Assembly: GCF_000002875.2 (NCBI RefSeq)
Contig: NC_009418.2
Coordinates: 1,414,273-1,478,272 of the forward strand
DNA: 64,000 nucleotides
From: Leishmania infantum JPCM5
Taxonomy: Eukaryota; Euglenozoa; Kinetoplastea; Trypanosomatida; Trypanosomatidae
Direction of reading: 5' to 3'
Part shown: one piece after another, positions 30,915 to 41,278 of the stretch
Layout: each line of letters opens with the position of its first letter
Position numbering within the stretch: the stretch's first letter is position 1
Notes under the pieces: model-generated
Told to the model about the DNA's origin: nothing
Database searches by the model: none
The model's input: the letters and a program-made list of their open reading frames with translations, nothing else
Translations under genes and position numbers: made by a program

Positions 30915-31659
30915 AGCGCGGTTTTCCATGGAGGCGCATAGCAAAGAGAGAGAATAAACGAAAGAGCTGCGTGAACTCCTCACGGCGGACTCGTCCCCTC
31001 ATCCCCACCTCCTTCTTTCCCTCTCCGCATCTTTCCGGCTGCTTCCCTGCGAATGTGTCAGACGGGGTACGAGGCCAAAACGAATGGCCCCTGTCGCTGT
31101 GCTTTCTAGAAGTGCGTGCTTGCCCTGTCGTCAGCATCTTCTGCCTTGTTGATTGTGCCGTGAAGAGGACGAAGATGCCATGACTGTGTTCCTTGTTGTT
31201 AGGTTGAACAACACAGAGTTCACTTTTGCCTGCTCATGTGGAGTGTGTGCGCACGCCTGTGTCGGTGTATGCGGCACCTCTACCTTTTTTTTTTTCGTAT
31301 CTTATTCTTCTTAATCTGTCGTGCTCGGCCGCATGCCAGTTCTTGACATCTCGCGGAAGAATGACACTCTGACAAACGCTCGATATATATATCTATGAGT
31401 GCTCCGCCGCGCTGCCCATCCTTCGTTGACGGTGTCTGCTCGTTTACCTGCCGCTGTTTCTCTCTCGATCGGAGAGTGTGTGCGTAATGCCGAATGAGCG
31501 GCCGACCGAAACCGGCGCAGTATGGGCGTCTGAAGCACAGTGCGAGCCCGGCGAGGTCGCAATGCGCCAAGCGGGCAGAGCGAAGCGGGGTGGTCTCTTT
31601 TCCTTCTCCCTCCCTTCCTTCCCACTAGGACTGAGACGTGCATGCTAGCCGCATCAGCT

Positions 31660-31698
31660 GCTGCTCTCCTTCCGTCCCCGGCTGCGTGCGACTTACAG
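31660..31698 (+). promoter_or_regulatory. probable spliced-leader acceptor of 31810 gene
   Basis: A tract containing GCTCTCCTTCCGTCCCC leads to CTTACAG (AG 31697-31698). No further AG lies between 31740 and 31810, so transcripts joined here would carry a 111-nt leader. Confidence 0.5.
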
Positions 31699-31702
31699 TG
31701 TG

Positions 31703-31708
31703 ATGTGA
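31703..31708 (+). promoter_or_regulatory. start-stop mini-uORF (ATG TGA)
   Basis: ATG is followed at once by TGA, starting 5 nt after the predicted acceptor AG and 107 nt upstream of the main ATG at 31810. It is the same arrangement as at 15135-15140. An effect on initiation is inference. Confidence 0.4.
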
Positions 31709-31809
31709 CACCCTATTCTCCTTCTTATCGCGGCCTTTCGTGTTTCTCCTTCGATTCTGCTTTCCGCTGCTCGCCCCTCTCCTCCCCCTTCCCACAACCA
31801 AAAACAAAA

Positions 31810-32958
31810 ATGTTGGGTCTGCCCCGTGCGGTGCGCGGAGGGACACGCGCGCTCCTCCGACAACCTTTGCGCGCAGCGGTGAACCGTACTTCCGTCTTTG
31901 GAAGCCCTTCCTATCTTTCGTTCAAGTCGCCGCCGCCGCCGTCTTCCCCCCTCCCCTCACGCACAACAACCGCGTTGGCCCACAAGCGGCCGACTCCAGC
32001 CCCTTTTTGTGGCGTGACGAAGCCTTTTCTGCATCACCGAAGAGACGTAATTTCAGCGGCTCCCGCGATGTCGCCGAGACGCACCGGGGCAGTCGCGGTG
32101 ATGGAGCGCCGCAGTGAATGGCTGGCTTCGTTGCGCTCCACGTTGCCTCAGTTTAGCAAGCGTTCCGCCGCGCCACTGGAGCGTGGGCAAGCCGCTGCCA
32201 TTCTCGGCTCTGCACCCCGACGCACTCTGGAAGAAGCCGTTAGCTCTCACAACACCACGTCCTCTTTGCTGTTGCCATCCCAGTGGCGTGAGCAGGCCAC
32301 GCAGCGGCTCATCACCACCCTGCATGGCATCGTGCCGCCGCTGCAGGTGCAGCAGACAGATTATTTTCTCTGCTCCCTCATCCACCCCTCCTATGTGCAG
32401 GTGAGCACAATGCGCTGTGAGAGTGACGCGTTGCGCAGAAGGGTGCAGCAAGAGCTTCGTCGGACTGTCTGCATGCCGCTGGAGTTGACGATGACTGGAT
32501 CCAAGAGTCTGCGCCTTCTGCGGGAGTTGACCCACTACGTCGAGCAAGGTGCGGCAGCTGCAGCCGCATCCGCACGGGCGAGAGCAACTCTACCGGCTGC
32601 GCCAGTAGCTGAAAAAAGCGAGGAGCGATATCCGTCGTGTGGGCCGGCGTCGTGGTCGTCTTACCCTCTCGATGCCTCGTGGCCAGAGCTGAACGGCGCA
32701 GACAGTACCGCATTTGTGCAGGCGTTCCGGCGGGCTGGGCTCGAGTCCCTTGTGCTCTACGACAAGAGCTTCTTCGCTCCCTCTCCGACCTCTACGGATA
32801 TCAATGGCACCGGATCTGCCGAGGTCTCCTTGGCCGCCTTCACCGCCCTGTGCGGCAGCATTGAACTCGTCTCTGGGTGGTCCAGCTTGTTGCAGTTTGT
32901 GGACCGCGTGGCCGGCGAGCAGCGTGGCCTCGAACGCACTACTGACGACCACGAGTAG
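31810..32958 (+). CDS. mitochondrial protein with possible degenerate RNase III fold
   Basis: This 382-aa protein begins MLGLPRAVRGGTRALLRQPL, a convincing mitochondrial presequence, followed by a Pro/Ser-rich linker. Residues 184-196 (DYFLCSLIHPSYV) resemble the RNase III opening helix motif (lL..AlTHpSya). About 30 residues later LELTMTGSKSLRLL (224-237) could be a decayed form of the catalytic signature LEfLGDavL, with the metal-binding acidic residues lost. A Ser/Ala-rich segment follows, then another helical region. Kinetoplastid mitochondria use several catalytically dead RNase III proteins (editosome KREPB-type, mitoribosomal mL44-type). I see this as a possible relative, not a proven one. 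The start at 31810 is preferred over the longer ORF, which begins in spacer. Confidence 0.7.
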   Translation: MLGLPRAVRGGTRALLRQPLRAAVNRTSVFGSPSYLSFKSPPPPSSPLPSRTTTALAHKRPTPAPFCGVTKPFLHHRRDVISAAPAMSPRRTGAVAVMERRSEWLASLRSTLPQFSKRSAAPLERGQAAAILGSAPRRTLEEAVSSHNTTSSLLLPSQWREQATQRLITTLHGIVPPLQVQQTDYFLCSLIHPSYVQVSTMRCESDALRRRVQQELRRTVCMPLELTMTGSKSLRLLRELTHYVEQGAAAAAASARARATLPAAPVAEKSEERYPSCGPASWSSYPLDASWPELNGADSTAFVQAFRRAGLESLVLYDKSFFAPSPTSTDINGTGSAEVSLAAFTALCGSIELVSGWSSLLQFVDRVAGEQRGLERTTDDHE

Positions 32959-33761
32959 GAGGGTGGCTGTGCTGGTGCGCGTGCGGTGGTACCGTCGCTT
33001 CGGCGTCCGCTTTTGTCCCTCTCTCATGCCGTTTGTTGTATGCCAGGCTGGTTTCATGCGCACCTTTCGCCGGCGGGGGTAGGAGAACGGACAGCATGGC
33101 ACAGAGGAGTCATATCGCTTCCACGGCCAACGGCAATAATGGTCGCAGGAATGCGGCGGTGGGTGGACGCGCGCATGCGACGCGGCGGCAGGACGCGGAT
33201 CAAGGAATGAAAAGCATTACGTGCGCTTGCAGCGGCATGTTACACATGCCCTGTGTGCTGCGGCTGCTCCAGTCATGAGTTTACGAGGACATGCGTGCTT
33301 CGGTGACGTTCCTGCGCGCTCTTCCGTAAGGCTGCAACCGTCTGCCTCTTTTCTTTCCCGCGTACGTGCACCCTCTCTCACACACACAGAGCCGCCCGGT
33401 CTTTCCTGTCTACACCTTTCTCTCTCACTTGTTGGCATCTCAACTCCGACTGTAAATCCGTGGCGCACAGGAGAGTGTTTCACTTTTCTCTACCCCAACT
33501 GCACTTGCTCGAGGAGGAGCGGCGGCGCTGCGCGCTGCTTGTTCGCCACATGCTACTGACCCCATCGCCTCTTCCCTTTTCAATGTACTCCACACCTGTG
33601 CCCCCTTCCCTGTCCTTTCTATGTTGCTGCGCCTCCACCCCCCTTCCTACAACTGTGCGCCTTACATCCGCACCCCCTCTTCATCCGCTGCAGCTGCCGA
33701 ACATCTCTGGGGCTGTTGACTGTGAGCCTCAGGGAAGAGAGAAACACGAACCAAGTGAATC
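32959..33761. other. intergenic, 0.8 kb
   Basis: No supported gene. The end is pyrimidine-rich, with the probable acceptor TTCATCCGCTGCAG (AG 33692-33693). No ATG lies between it and 33762. Confidence 0.65.
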
Positions 33762-35543
33762 ATGTTATCCCTCGATGCGAAGGTGGAGCAGTGGCTGGCC
33801 TGGGACCGTGATCCGGCTACGCGTCAGGTGATCGAATCCCTGGCAGCCGAGAAGGACACGGCGGAGCTGAGACGCCGCCTCGAGACGCGCATGAAGTTCA
33901 GCACCGCCGGCCTGCGGTCTACCATGGGGGCCGGAAGCGCTCACATGAATCGTCTCACGGTGCTGCAGACGGCTCAGGGGCTGGCGGCGTACGTGAAGCA
34001 ACAGTTCGCCCCCGCGGAGCTCTCGCGCGGCGTCGTCATCGGCTACGATGGGCGACATCACAGCCGCGAGTTTGGCGAGATCACAGCCACTGTCATGCAT
34101 CAGCAGGGCATCAAGACGTACCTGTACCGCCACTGCATCCCCACACCGTTTGTGCCGTACGGCGTCAGGTTCTTTAACGCGTTGGCCGGGGTGATGGTGA
34201 CGGCCAGCCACAACCCCAAAGAGTACAACGGCTTAAAGGTGTATTGGTCGAACGGGGCGCAGATTGTCGCCCCGCTGGATGCGTCGATCGCCGCCAGCAT
34301 CGAGGCGAACCTCACTCCTCTCGAGTCTTCGTGGGCCCCGTTCACCGCGACCGACCACGTAGACCCGTACGACGTCGTTTTCGAAGACTACTTCGCCACG
34401 CTGCGCTCCTCCTACGCCCCGGCCAGCGACGCGTCCGCCGTGCGCTTCACCTTCACCGCCATGCATGGTGTAGGGACCCGTTTCACGACGCATGGGCTTC
34501 GGCACGTGCTGGGGCTTCCTGCGTCGCACCTCAGTGTTGTGGCAGAGCAAGCCGAGCCGAACCCGGACTTCCCTACCGTGCGCTTCCCGAATCCGGAGGA
34601 GGGCCAGTCGGCGTTAGCCTTGTCCTTTGCAACAGCAGAGACCTACGGCGCTTCCGTCGTGCTTGCGAATGACCCGGATGCCGACCGCCTCGCCGTGGCG
34701 GAGCGTCTTCCCAATGAGGAGGGGTGGCACATATTGACGGGCAACGAGATCGGTGCACTGCTGGGGTGGTGGGCAATGGAGCGAGCGCGGCGGCAGGGCA
34801 TCGCGCTCGAGCGCTGCCTGCTGATGTCGACTGTTGTCAGCTCGTGCATCCTCAAGACGATGGCGGCCAGGGAGGGGGCGCAATACTCGGAGACACTGAC
34901 GGGCTTCAAGTTTATGGGCAACAAGGCACTGGAGCGGAAGGCGTCGGAAGGGTTGCAGACGCTCTTTGCGTACGAGGAGGCTATTGGGTTCATGTGGGGC
35001 GAGCGGGTGATGGACAAGGACGGCGTGACGGCTGCGGTCGTTGTCGCCGACCTCGCCTGCTACCTCCGGAAGGAGAGGCGGCGCTCGCTGGTGGAGCACC
35101 TGCAGAGCTTGTACCAGCAGTACGGCTACCATTTCACGCACAGCTCCTACATGATGATAGATGACCCGTCACGGACTAAGGTGCTCTTGCAGAGCATCCG
35201 TACTGCGGCTTCAGGGGATTACCCCTCTCAGGTGGCGGGGCGGCCAGTAACGCGCGTGGTAGACCTCGCGGCGCAGGTAGACACGGCTGCCCCGTCTCGA
35301 CGGCCGTCTCTCGGCAAGACGCCCATGATCACCTTTCACGTGGGCGGCGGCATGAGCATCACTATTCGAGGCAGCGGCACGGAGCCGAAGATCAAGTGGT
35401 ACGCCGAGCTGGTGACCAAGGACGCGGCGGGACAGCAGGTGCTGAACGCTTTCGTGGCAAAGGCCGTGCACCAACTTACGCAGCCGCACAAGTTCGGTCT
35501 CGTCATGCGCCCCGAAGACGCGGAGACGTTTAGTAAGCTCTAG
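33762..35543 (+). CDS. phosphoglucomutase-2 / phosphopentomutase-type mutase
   Basis: The 593-aa enzyme belongs to the alpha-D-phosphohexomutase superfamily. It has the phosphoserine loop TASHNPKEYNG (147-157), the metal loop DPDADR (304-309), GFKFMGNKA and FAYEEAIGF of the sugar-binding region, and the C-terminal phosphate-binding loop RGSGTEPKIKWY. Length, the N-terminal FSTAGLRSTMGAG and the YEEAIGF form point to the PGM2/PGM2L1 branch over classical PGM1 or the small PMM. It would interconvert hexose- or pentose-1- and -6/5-phosphates, linking glycolysis, nucleotide salvage and sugar-nucleotide supply. Substrate preference cannot be read from sequence alone. No glycosomal PTS1 is seen at the C-terminus (ends FSKL, which is not a canonical SKL-type tripeptide). 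Confidence 0.9.
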   Translation: MLSLDAKVEQWLAWDRDPATRQVIESLAAEKDTAELRRRLETRMKFSTAGLRSTMGAGSAHMNRLTVLQTAQGLAAYVKQQFAPAELSRGVVIGYDGRHHSREFGEITATVMHQQGIKTYLYRHCIPTPFVPYGVRFFNALAGVMVTASHNPKEYNGLKVYWSNGAQIVAPLDASIAASIEANLTPLESSWAPFTATDHVDPYDVVFEDYFATLRSSYAPASDASAVRFTFTAMHGVGTRFTTHGLRHVLGLPASHLSVVAEQAEPNPDFPTVRFPNPEEGQSALALSFATAETYGASVVLANDPDADRLAVAERLPNEEGWHILTGNEIGALLGWWAMERARRQGIALERCLLMSTVVSSCILKTMAAREGAQYSETLTGFKFMGNKALERKASEGLQTLFAYEEAIGFMWGERVMDKDGVTAAVVVADLACYLRKERRRSLVEHLQSLYQQYGYHFTHSSYMMIDDPSRTKVLLQSIRTAASGDYPSQVAGRPVTRVVDLAAQVDTAAPSRRPSLGKTPMITFHVGGGMSITIRGSGTEPKIKWYAELVTKDAAGQQVLNAFVAKAVHQLTQPHKFGLVMRPEDAETFSKL

Positions 35544-37363
35544 CGTTTTCCTTCTCCCCATGTACTTGTCCCACCCACTTTTGTAGATGGGATCGTGCGT
35601 GTGTGCGTTTACTGTGCAATTTCAGAGCGATCCGTGCGCGAACCTACCCGGCCGAAGTATTGTACAAGAGGGCGAGGCACACACAAGCCACGTCCGTCTC
35701 TAGTGCTCCCTCTCGCGCCCCCGCCCCCACCCTTTTTTTTTGGGGGGGGGTGGCGGCTACGGCTCCTCCTTTTCCTTCCTTGCCTTTTCCTTCCTCAAGA
35801 CGTCTTCTGAGCCACGGCGCGTTGCTGGGGCTGCCACTTGCCTATTGATTGCTTCTTCTTTGCACTCGCTTATGCTTACCTACAACGCAGTCCTTCCTCC
35901 CCGCCCGCCCACCCTCAACAGTGACGGCCAAACTTCGCGTCTCTCACTCGCTCTCCCTTTTGTTGTTGTTCTGTCGTGATCGGGAGAAAAAAAAAGGAAA
36001 GGGGATACTTGTGCCAGGTGCGTCAGGGTGTGTCGCGCCGCTCTTGGACTTAGTTGTATTGCTATGGCTTCTCCTATCGTTCTTTTTTTTGTTGTTGTTC
36101 GCCGCAAAGATGTCGGTGCTGCCGTTGCACTGTTGCTCGAATAGCGGCACTGAGAGCATCGCCTGATGCGCATCGTCTACAGCACCCCATTCCTTCACTC
36201 GTGTGCTCCTTCTTTGCTTCGTTTCCGTTGCTGTCCTCCTCTTCTCGCCGTTTGCTGCTGTGATGTTGCCATGCGTGTTGCTGAGAGGTTTTCGCACCGA
36301 AACACCACGCACACGCACACACATACACACGCGCACATGCGCCTGCGGTGCGTGGTCAGAGCACGCAAGGTAACAAAAGAAGAATGGTTGAAAGCGAAAC
36401 GCAACGAATACGCGAATATGTGCCGCGTCTGCCGCCACCATGCGACAGAGGTCTGACACCGACTCGCTCGTTCTCAGCGCGCGGACGTTCCGAGAGGTGC
36501 CTTGTGTGCCATATTGCCCCTTATTGTGCTGATGCGTGCGGGTGCGACGGCGAAATGGGTTCCTTTAGCATCGCAGATCCTCCCTTCCGCAGTTGAAATG
36601 CGGCTTTTGCTCTTCCCTTCATGATCTCCGCTGATGGCTTCTCTGCTCATCTGTGCTCCGCCTCCGTTCTCCTCGTACCTGTGGTTTCACCGCCCGAAAC
36701 AGCACTACAGACGTGCGTGTGATCTTGTTGCGTAGTCGCACGTACGTCAGCAGGGGGTTCTGTGCGCATCTTCGGCTCAACGGCAAAAGGAAAGAAGCAA
36801 GGCGCAGTTACACCTGTGCTACCTTTGATCTCTGCGCAGACGAGGCCTCTCCAACCACTTGTGGGTGTCTCCGGCGTTGTTCTGTGCTCGCACCCGCACG
36901 CACTCGGCGGACATCGATAGAAAAGCGTACGGGGCCCCAGTCAAAGGCCATCTACTCACCTTAGCGTATCCGACGGTACAAGATTGATAAAAGGCACAGA
37001 TCGTGGTGCATACGCTTGCGCTTGGTTTGGGTAGCTGTACGTCTCCTGGAGGCAGACTGGCCGTCCTGGAACTCTTTCGCTCGAGAGAGGGTGGCCATTG
37101 CGATCCTCGGAGCCTCTTATTGGTTCATCCCCCTCCTCCTTCCGCCTCCCCGACCCCACTCATCCCGCTAGCGCGTATTACACGTCGCACCCTCCGCACC
37201 CTGTGACCCCCCTCCCACACCACTGTCGTCTCGGTAGGCGCGGCGGCGGAGGGGTGATGCTGGGCAATTGAGAGACTACGGAGGCTCTCGCTCATACTCG
37301 CATGCCGGCCCGTGTATCTGTTGCTTGCTTACGGTTTTTCCTGTTCGTTGTTGCTTCTTCGCT
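35544..37363. other. intergenic, 1.8 kb
   Basis: No supported gene. It holds a T9 run joined directly to a G9 run (35733-35750), a CA/CG-rich microsatellite at 36307-36335 and a T8 run near 36084. In-frame sequence before 37364 (from 37268) starts at a non-ATG codon and is not counted as coding. Confidence 0.6.
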
Positions 37364-40300
37364 ATGAGCAGCGTCTCGGCAGCGCCTCAGCTGTCCCCGA
37401 AGGTGATCCCGGGCTGCAGTAACACCCACAGCAACAGCGGACTTCCCACCATCCTCTCCGATCTCGGCACATTTGCGTACCAGTCAGCGTGCTACGGACC
37501 GCAGCAACTGCTCGCATGCAGTTCTGCCGTGACCAACGCAGGTGAGGTGATCTTTGTCTATGACATGAATAGCATGCTGCTTACACAGTCGCTCAGCGGA
37601 CACAAGGCCGCTGTCACAGCGTTGCTGTGGCGCCGACCTCCGGCGTCTTACCTGCAAACAGGCCTCTTTCTGTGGAGTGGCGACGCGAGCGGCGCGCTGA
37701 TGTACTGGGATGTAGTGGAGGGTGTAGCGCTGACATCGATCCAGACGCCTTGCCATGCCGCGGTGCAGTCGCTGACGCTTCTCACAGATGAGCACCTCCT
37801 CGTCGTCACTCAGGAAGGCACAGGCTACGTGTTCAACTCACACCTCGTCGACAACGCCCCTCTGCCACCCGGCCGTCTCCTGCTAGAGGCGAAGCAGAGC
37901 ACCCTGCTGGGCAACATCAGCAGACCATCGCTCGTCGCTTGTTCGCGCCTGAACGACCAGCACTGCTGCGCTGTTGTGCTCGGCGACCGTCTGCGTATCC
38001 TCACCGCAATCCCGCTCGACAGCGGCGCCGCCGCTCCTGTCGCAAAGGATCTTATCTACGACAGCTGCGATGGTGCCCCCACGGTCATCGACGTCTTTTT
38101 CAGCGACGCGCAGGAGGAGGTGCTGTACTTCGCCACGCGCAACACGGTGGGATGCTACGACTGGAAGCTGAGGCTGATGTTGAACGAATCGCTGCTGTGG
38201 TTGCCGGACGAGGTGGAGTTTCGTCGCATCTTTCGCTCGTGCTCGAGTGGCGCGGCGGCGCGCACCGCCGAAAGTCGTAGCCAGGAGTCCACGGCGTCAT
38301 CGTCAGGCGATGCGGCCGCCGCGCAGGTGCCGCTCATGTATTCGTTCGGCTCCGATCAGCGACTTGTCGCGTGGCACGTCACGCGGCACGACCGCTTCAC
38401 TGCCGTTTCGACAGACGTGCGTGGGGTGCGCATCAATGCCAAGCTGTGCGTTAACGTGGTACAGTCGGAGCTCGACTCGTCGCTGTTTGCGGTGCTGTTC
38501 GAGGACGGCTCCATTGTGCACTGGCAGTACAGCCCCCTGGCTCGGCGGTGGCGGCTGCTGGACTGCTGGCTGGCGCCTGTGGTGCGCCCCGTGACGTTCT
38601 GCCCCGTCGGTGCCCATCACTGCTGCGTGGCTTTGGAGAGCGGTCATCTTGCTCTGATGGACATTACGCACAGCATGGCTGTTCGGCGGTTCAATTTGGT
38701 CTACTCTGGCGGAACGAAGATTGTGCTGCTGTGCGGGTACAAGTGGAGCGACCTTGTCTGGATCGTGTCGGACCGCATTCAACAGTACCGCCACCACCAC
38801 CAAGTCTCGCTGATTGACACCCGCACAGGGGAGGTGGTGCGAGTGCTGCGCAAACCGTCCTCGGCACCAGAGCAGACCCGGATGAAGGAGATCACGATGG
38901 ACCCGACAACCACGTACGTCCTGCTGACGTTCTGGAACGGCACCTTTGAGGTTTGGACAGCGGCGGACAGCCGACTCGTGCACATCCACTCCGGTTTGGG
39001 CGTCGCAAACGTCTCGTGGGCGCCTCCGTTGATGCGGCGCTGCTTGAGTGGTGTACAAGGCACGCCGCAGCTGCTCGCCGTGCTGTTCTCGGAGGGCACG
39101 CTGTCGCTGTGGTCCGCCTACAAGGACCGAGTGGTGGTGAGCCGCGACGCCATTCCCCTCTTCCACCCAAGCGCCGTGGAGGGGTCGGTGCGGTCTGCAG
39201 TGGTGGCGGATACCCTTGTCATGTGGGACGGTCACGGCAACGGCGTCGTGCTGCGCGCGCAAGGAACGCGGCTGGCGGTGCGGCGGCTACGCGATGCGCC
39301 TCCTAACAGCGGGGCAGTGATGTGCCTGGGCGGGCCGTCACCGCCATCTCGCGCGACAGAGTTCATGAGCTTTTCGTCGCCGCTCGCGTGGCCGTCGTCG
39401 GGGTCCTTATCATACCACGAGGACGGCGACAACGCAGCCAGCTCGATCAGCACCGGCGACGCAGGGCTTCCCTCGACACCGACGGCTGGCTTCAGCGCTG
39501 CCCGCGCCGTCGCGGTTCTCTTCGAGAGTGGCGTGTTTGCTGTGTGGGACATCGCGACCGGTGAGCGTCGCGCGCTATCTTCGGTTGGCATGGCTGCGGA
39601 TGTGCGCGCGCTGTCGCTCTACTGGACGGGCGGGTCTCTTTGTGTACTGGGCGCTGATGGCTGCCTCTACGTGCTCGACACATACCTGACCGAGATGAAC
39701 AGCAGCGTGCGGTACCGGGCGCTGCGGCGTCCCATGAAGAACGTAGCCTTTCTCCTTCCTGCCCACCGTACCTACGTGCAGGTGGCGCTGGAGCTGGGTA
39801 GTCCGCAGTCGGGTCTAGGCGACCAAGCCCAACGCGCCTCACACTCCTTGAGCGATGCCCCCAGCGCAGTCATGGAGGCGGTACCGTCCTCCGTGCGTCC
39901 CTGCCGTGGCCCGTTTGGCCAGCTCCTCACTGAGGACATACGGACTTTGCAGGATGAACTGGAGCTCTATCGCACCACGATGGTGCCGCGCGATGTGCTG
40001 CTGCGGCTGAGCCGCTGCGGCTCCACCGCGGCCGGCGCGGCGCCGGTCTCCCCTCTGACTTGGCTGAGACGCGCTGCAGTGGTCGCCGACTTTCTTGGCC
40101 AGTCGACGAAGCAGCGGTTCATGCGCCTTGCTGCCGATGTGCTGCGGCACTGGCAGCCGTCCGCCGTCGCGCGACGCGGTGCTCGGGGCACCCCCTCGCC
40201 GGCCTCGTCGCCAGCCGACGCCGCCCTGGCGACCGCATTGACTGACTGTCCTCCTGCTTCACCTGACAGCGAGCCGCTCGGTGAAGACTCCTTCAGCGTG

Positions 40301-41278
40301 CCACAGACTTACGCCTGCGCAGATGCGTACTCGGAAGCGCTTGCCCCTTCTCACGTTGTGCGCCGCAATCGTATCCTACTCAATGAGCAGCGCAGCGCAG
40401 CGCTGCTCGTGAACGCGCGCAACCACCGCGCCAGGGACGACTCTATTACGCGACTCGCGCTTGCGCGGGACTGGCTGCGACTCGAGCACCGCCAGAACGT
40501 CATCGAGGTGCTGCTGGATGCGCCGCCACAGTCCACGACCTACAACGAGCTGGCCACCCTGAGCATGGCTGTGGCTGCGTCGACCGCCGTCCAGTCCTCC
40601 TCGGCGGACTCGGCCACGTCGGCGCTCTTCGCCGCCTCGGCGAAGCGTGCGGCGGCAATGTTGCTAGCGCAGGGCGACGTGGAGGCAGCCGTAGAGAAGC
40701 TCACGCTGGCTGGCGAGTATCGCAGCGCCTGCGTCACACTCCAGTCCAAAGGTCGGTGGCGCGATGCTGTGCTTCTTGTCAAGGCGGCGCCTCAAGTGCA
40801 GCGGCCCTTGCTGGCGGAGGTGCTGCAGCGTTGGTCAGCGCTTTCAGTGAAGCGAGGCTACCGCCTACTTAGCGCCGCTCTTCTACTCGCCGTCGGTGAA
40901 GCGAATCCTTATGAGACGCAGCCCCCTCCGCTGGCAGCGTTGTCCCTGCTGATAGAGTCGGCCCATTTCACGGATGTGGCTGGGGTTCTGGCGCTCGTGC
41001 TGGCCCAGTACCACGAGGCCATTCTCGGCTGGCCAGAGACGGCTGCAGCGGCGTGGATGTCCATTTCACCTGCCCACTCTTCGGACACCTCACCAGTGCA
41101 GCCCGTGAGTGCCGGTGCCATGATGGACACTGTGCTGCACGCCTTGGGCGACTACAGCGGCCTCCTGCACACAGTCGGCAACATGGCGGCCGAGGAGGTT
41201 GTGCTTCGGCAGGCTGCAATGCTGAAGGTGTCGATGCGGCAGGCTGCCAAGGACGACAGCGATGAGTGTGGGGACTGA
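37364..41278 (+). CDS. WD40-repeat protein, WDR11-like
   Basis: This 1,304-aa protein opens with a short leader, then VIPGCSN and a first blade ending SLSGHKAAVTALLW (76-89), and LFLWSGDASGALMYWDV (101-117). Further WD-type blades follow through the N-terminal 750 residues (for example SLDDGSIVHWQY-like and TFWNGTFEVWTAADSR segments). The C-terminal third is helical, with a Ser-rich linker and solenoid-like segments (AAAMLLAQGDVEAAVEKLTLAGEY). The arrangement and length fit WDR11, a two-propeller plus helical-tail protein of the trans-Golgi and endosome tethering pathway in other eukaryotes. The identification rests on architecture and the N-terminal blade, so WDR11 is likely but not certain. 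Confidence 0.72.
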   Translation: MSSVSAAPQLSPKVIPGCSNTHSNSGLPTILSDLGTFAYQSACYGPQQLLACSSAVTNAGEVIFVYDMNSMLLTQSLSGHKAAVTALLWRRPPASYLQTGLFLWSGDASGALMYWDVVEGVALTSIQTPCHAAVQSLTLLTDEHLLVVTQEGTGYVFNSHLVDNAPLPPGRLLLEAKQSTLLGNISRPSLVACSRLNDQHCCAVVLGDRLRILTAIPLDSGAAAPVAKDLIYDSCDGAPTVIDVFFSDAQEEVLYFATRNTVGCYDWKLRLMLNESLLWLPDEVEFRRIFRSCSSGAAARTAESRSQESTASSSGDAAAAQVPLMYSFGSDQRLVAWHVTRHDRFTAVSTDVRGVRINAKLCVNVVQSELDSSLFAVLFEDGSIVHWQYSPLARRWRLLDCWLAPVVRPVTFCPVGAHHCCVALESGHLALMDITHSMAVRRFNLVYSGGTKIVLLCGYKWSDLVWIVSDRIQQYRHHHQVSLIDTRTGEVVRVLRKPSSAPEQTRMKEITMDPTTTYVLLTFWNGTFEVWTAADSRLVHIHSGLGVANVSWAPPLMRRCLSGVQGTPQLLAVLFSEGTLSLWSAYKDRVVVSRDAIPLFHPSAVEGSVRSAVVADTLVMWDGHGNGVVLRAQGTRLAVRRLRDAPPNSGAVMCLGGPSPPSRATEFMSFSSPLAWPSSGSLSYHEDGDNAASSISTGDAGLPSTPTAGFSAARAVAVLFESGVFAVWDIATGERRALSSVGMAADVRALSLYWTGGSLCVLGADGCLYVLDTYLTEMNSSVRYRALRRPMKNVAFLLPAHRTYVQVALELGSPQSGLGDQAQRASHSLSDAPSAVMEAVPSSVRPCRGPFGQLLTEDIRTLQDELELYRTTMVPRDVLLRLSRCGSTAAGAAPVSPLTWLRRAAVVADFLGQSTKQRFMRLAADVLRHWQPSAVARRGARGTPSPASSPADAALATALTDCPPASPDSEPLGEDSFSVPQTYACADAYSEALAPSHVVRRNRILLNEQRSAALLVNARNHRARDDSITRLALARDWLRLEHRQNVIEVLLDAPPQSTTYNELATLSMAVAASTAVQSSSADSATSALFAASAKRAAAMLLAQGDVEAAVEKLTLAGEYRSACVTLQSKGRWRDAVLLVKAAPQVQRPLLAEVLQRWSALSVKRGYRLLSAALLLAVGEANPYETQPPPLAALSLLIESAHFTDVAGVLALVLAQYHEAILGWPETAAAAWMSISPAHSSDTSPVQPVSAGAMMDTVLHALGDYSGLLHTVGNMAAEEVVLRQAAMLKVSMRQAAKDDSDECGD

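Larger units (their letters stand above)
30915..31809. other. intergenic, 0.9 kb, with a start-stop mini-uORF
   Basis: No supported gene. It includes a T10 run near 31285, a TATATATATCTA stretch at about 31383 and a pyrimidine tract ending in AG at 31697-31698. Five bases after that AG comes ATG TGA (31703-31708). Pyrimidine-rich leader then continues to the ATG at 31810. Confidence 0.6.

Noticed and set aside
38303..39262. 319-aa antisense ORF in the WDR11-like gene
   Set aside because: Shadow of a long GC-rich coding frame, with no recognisable motif.
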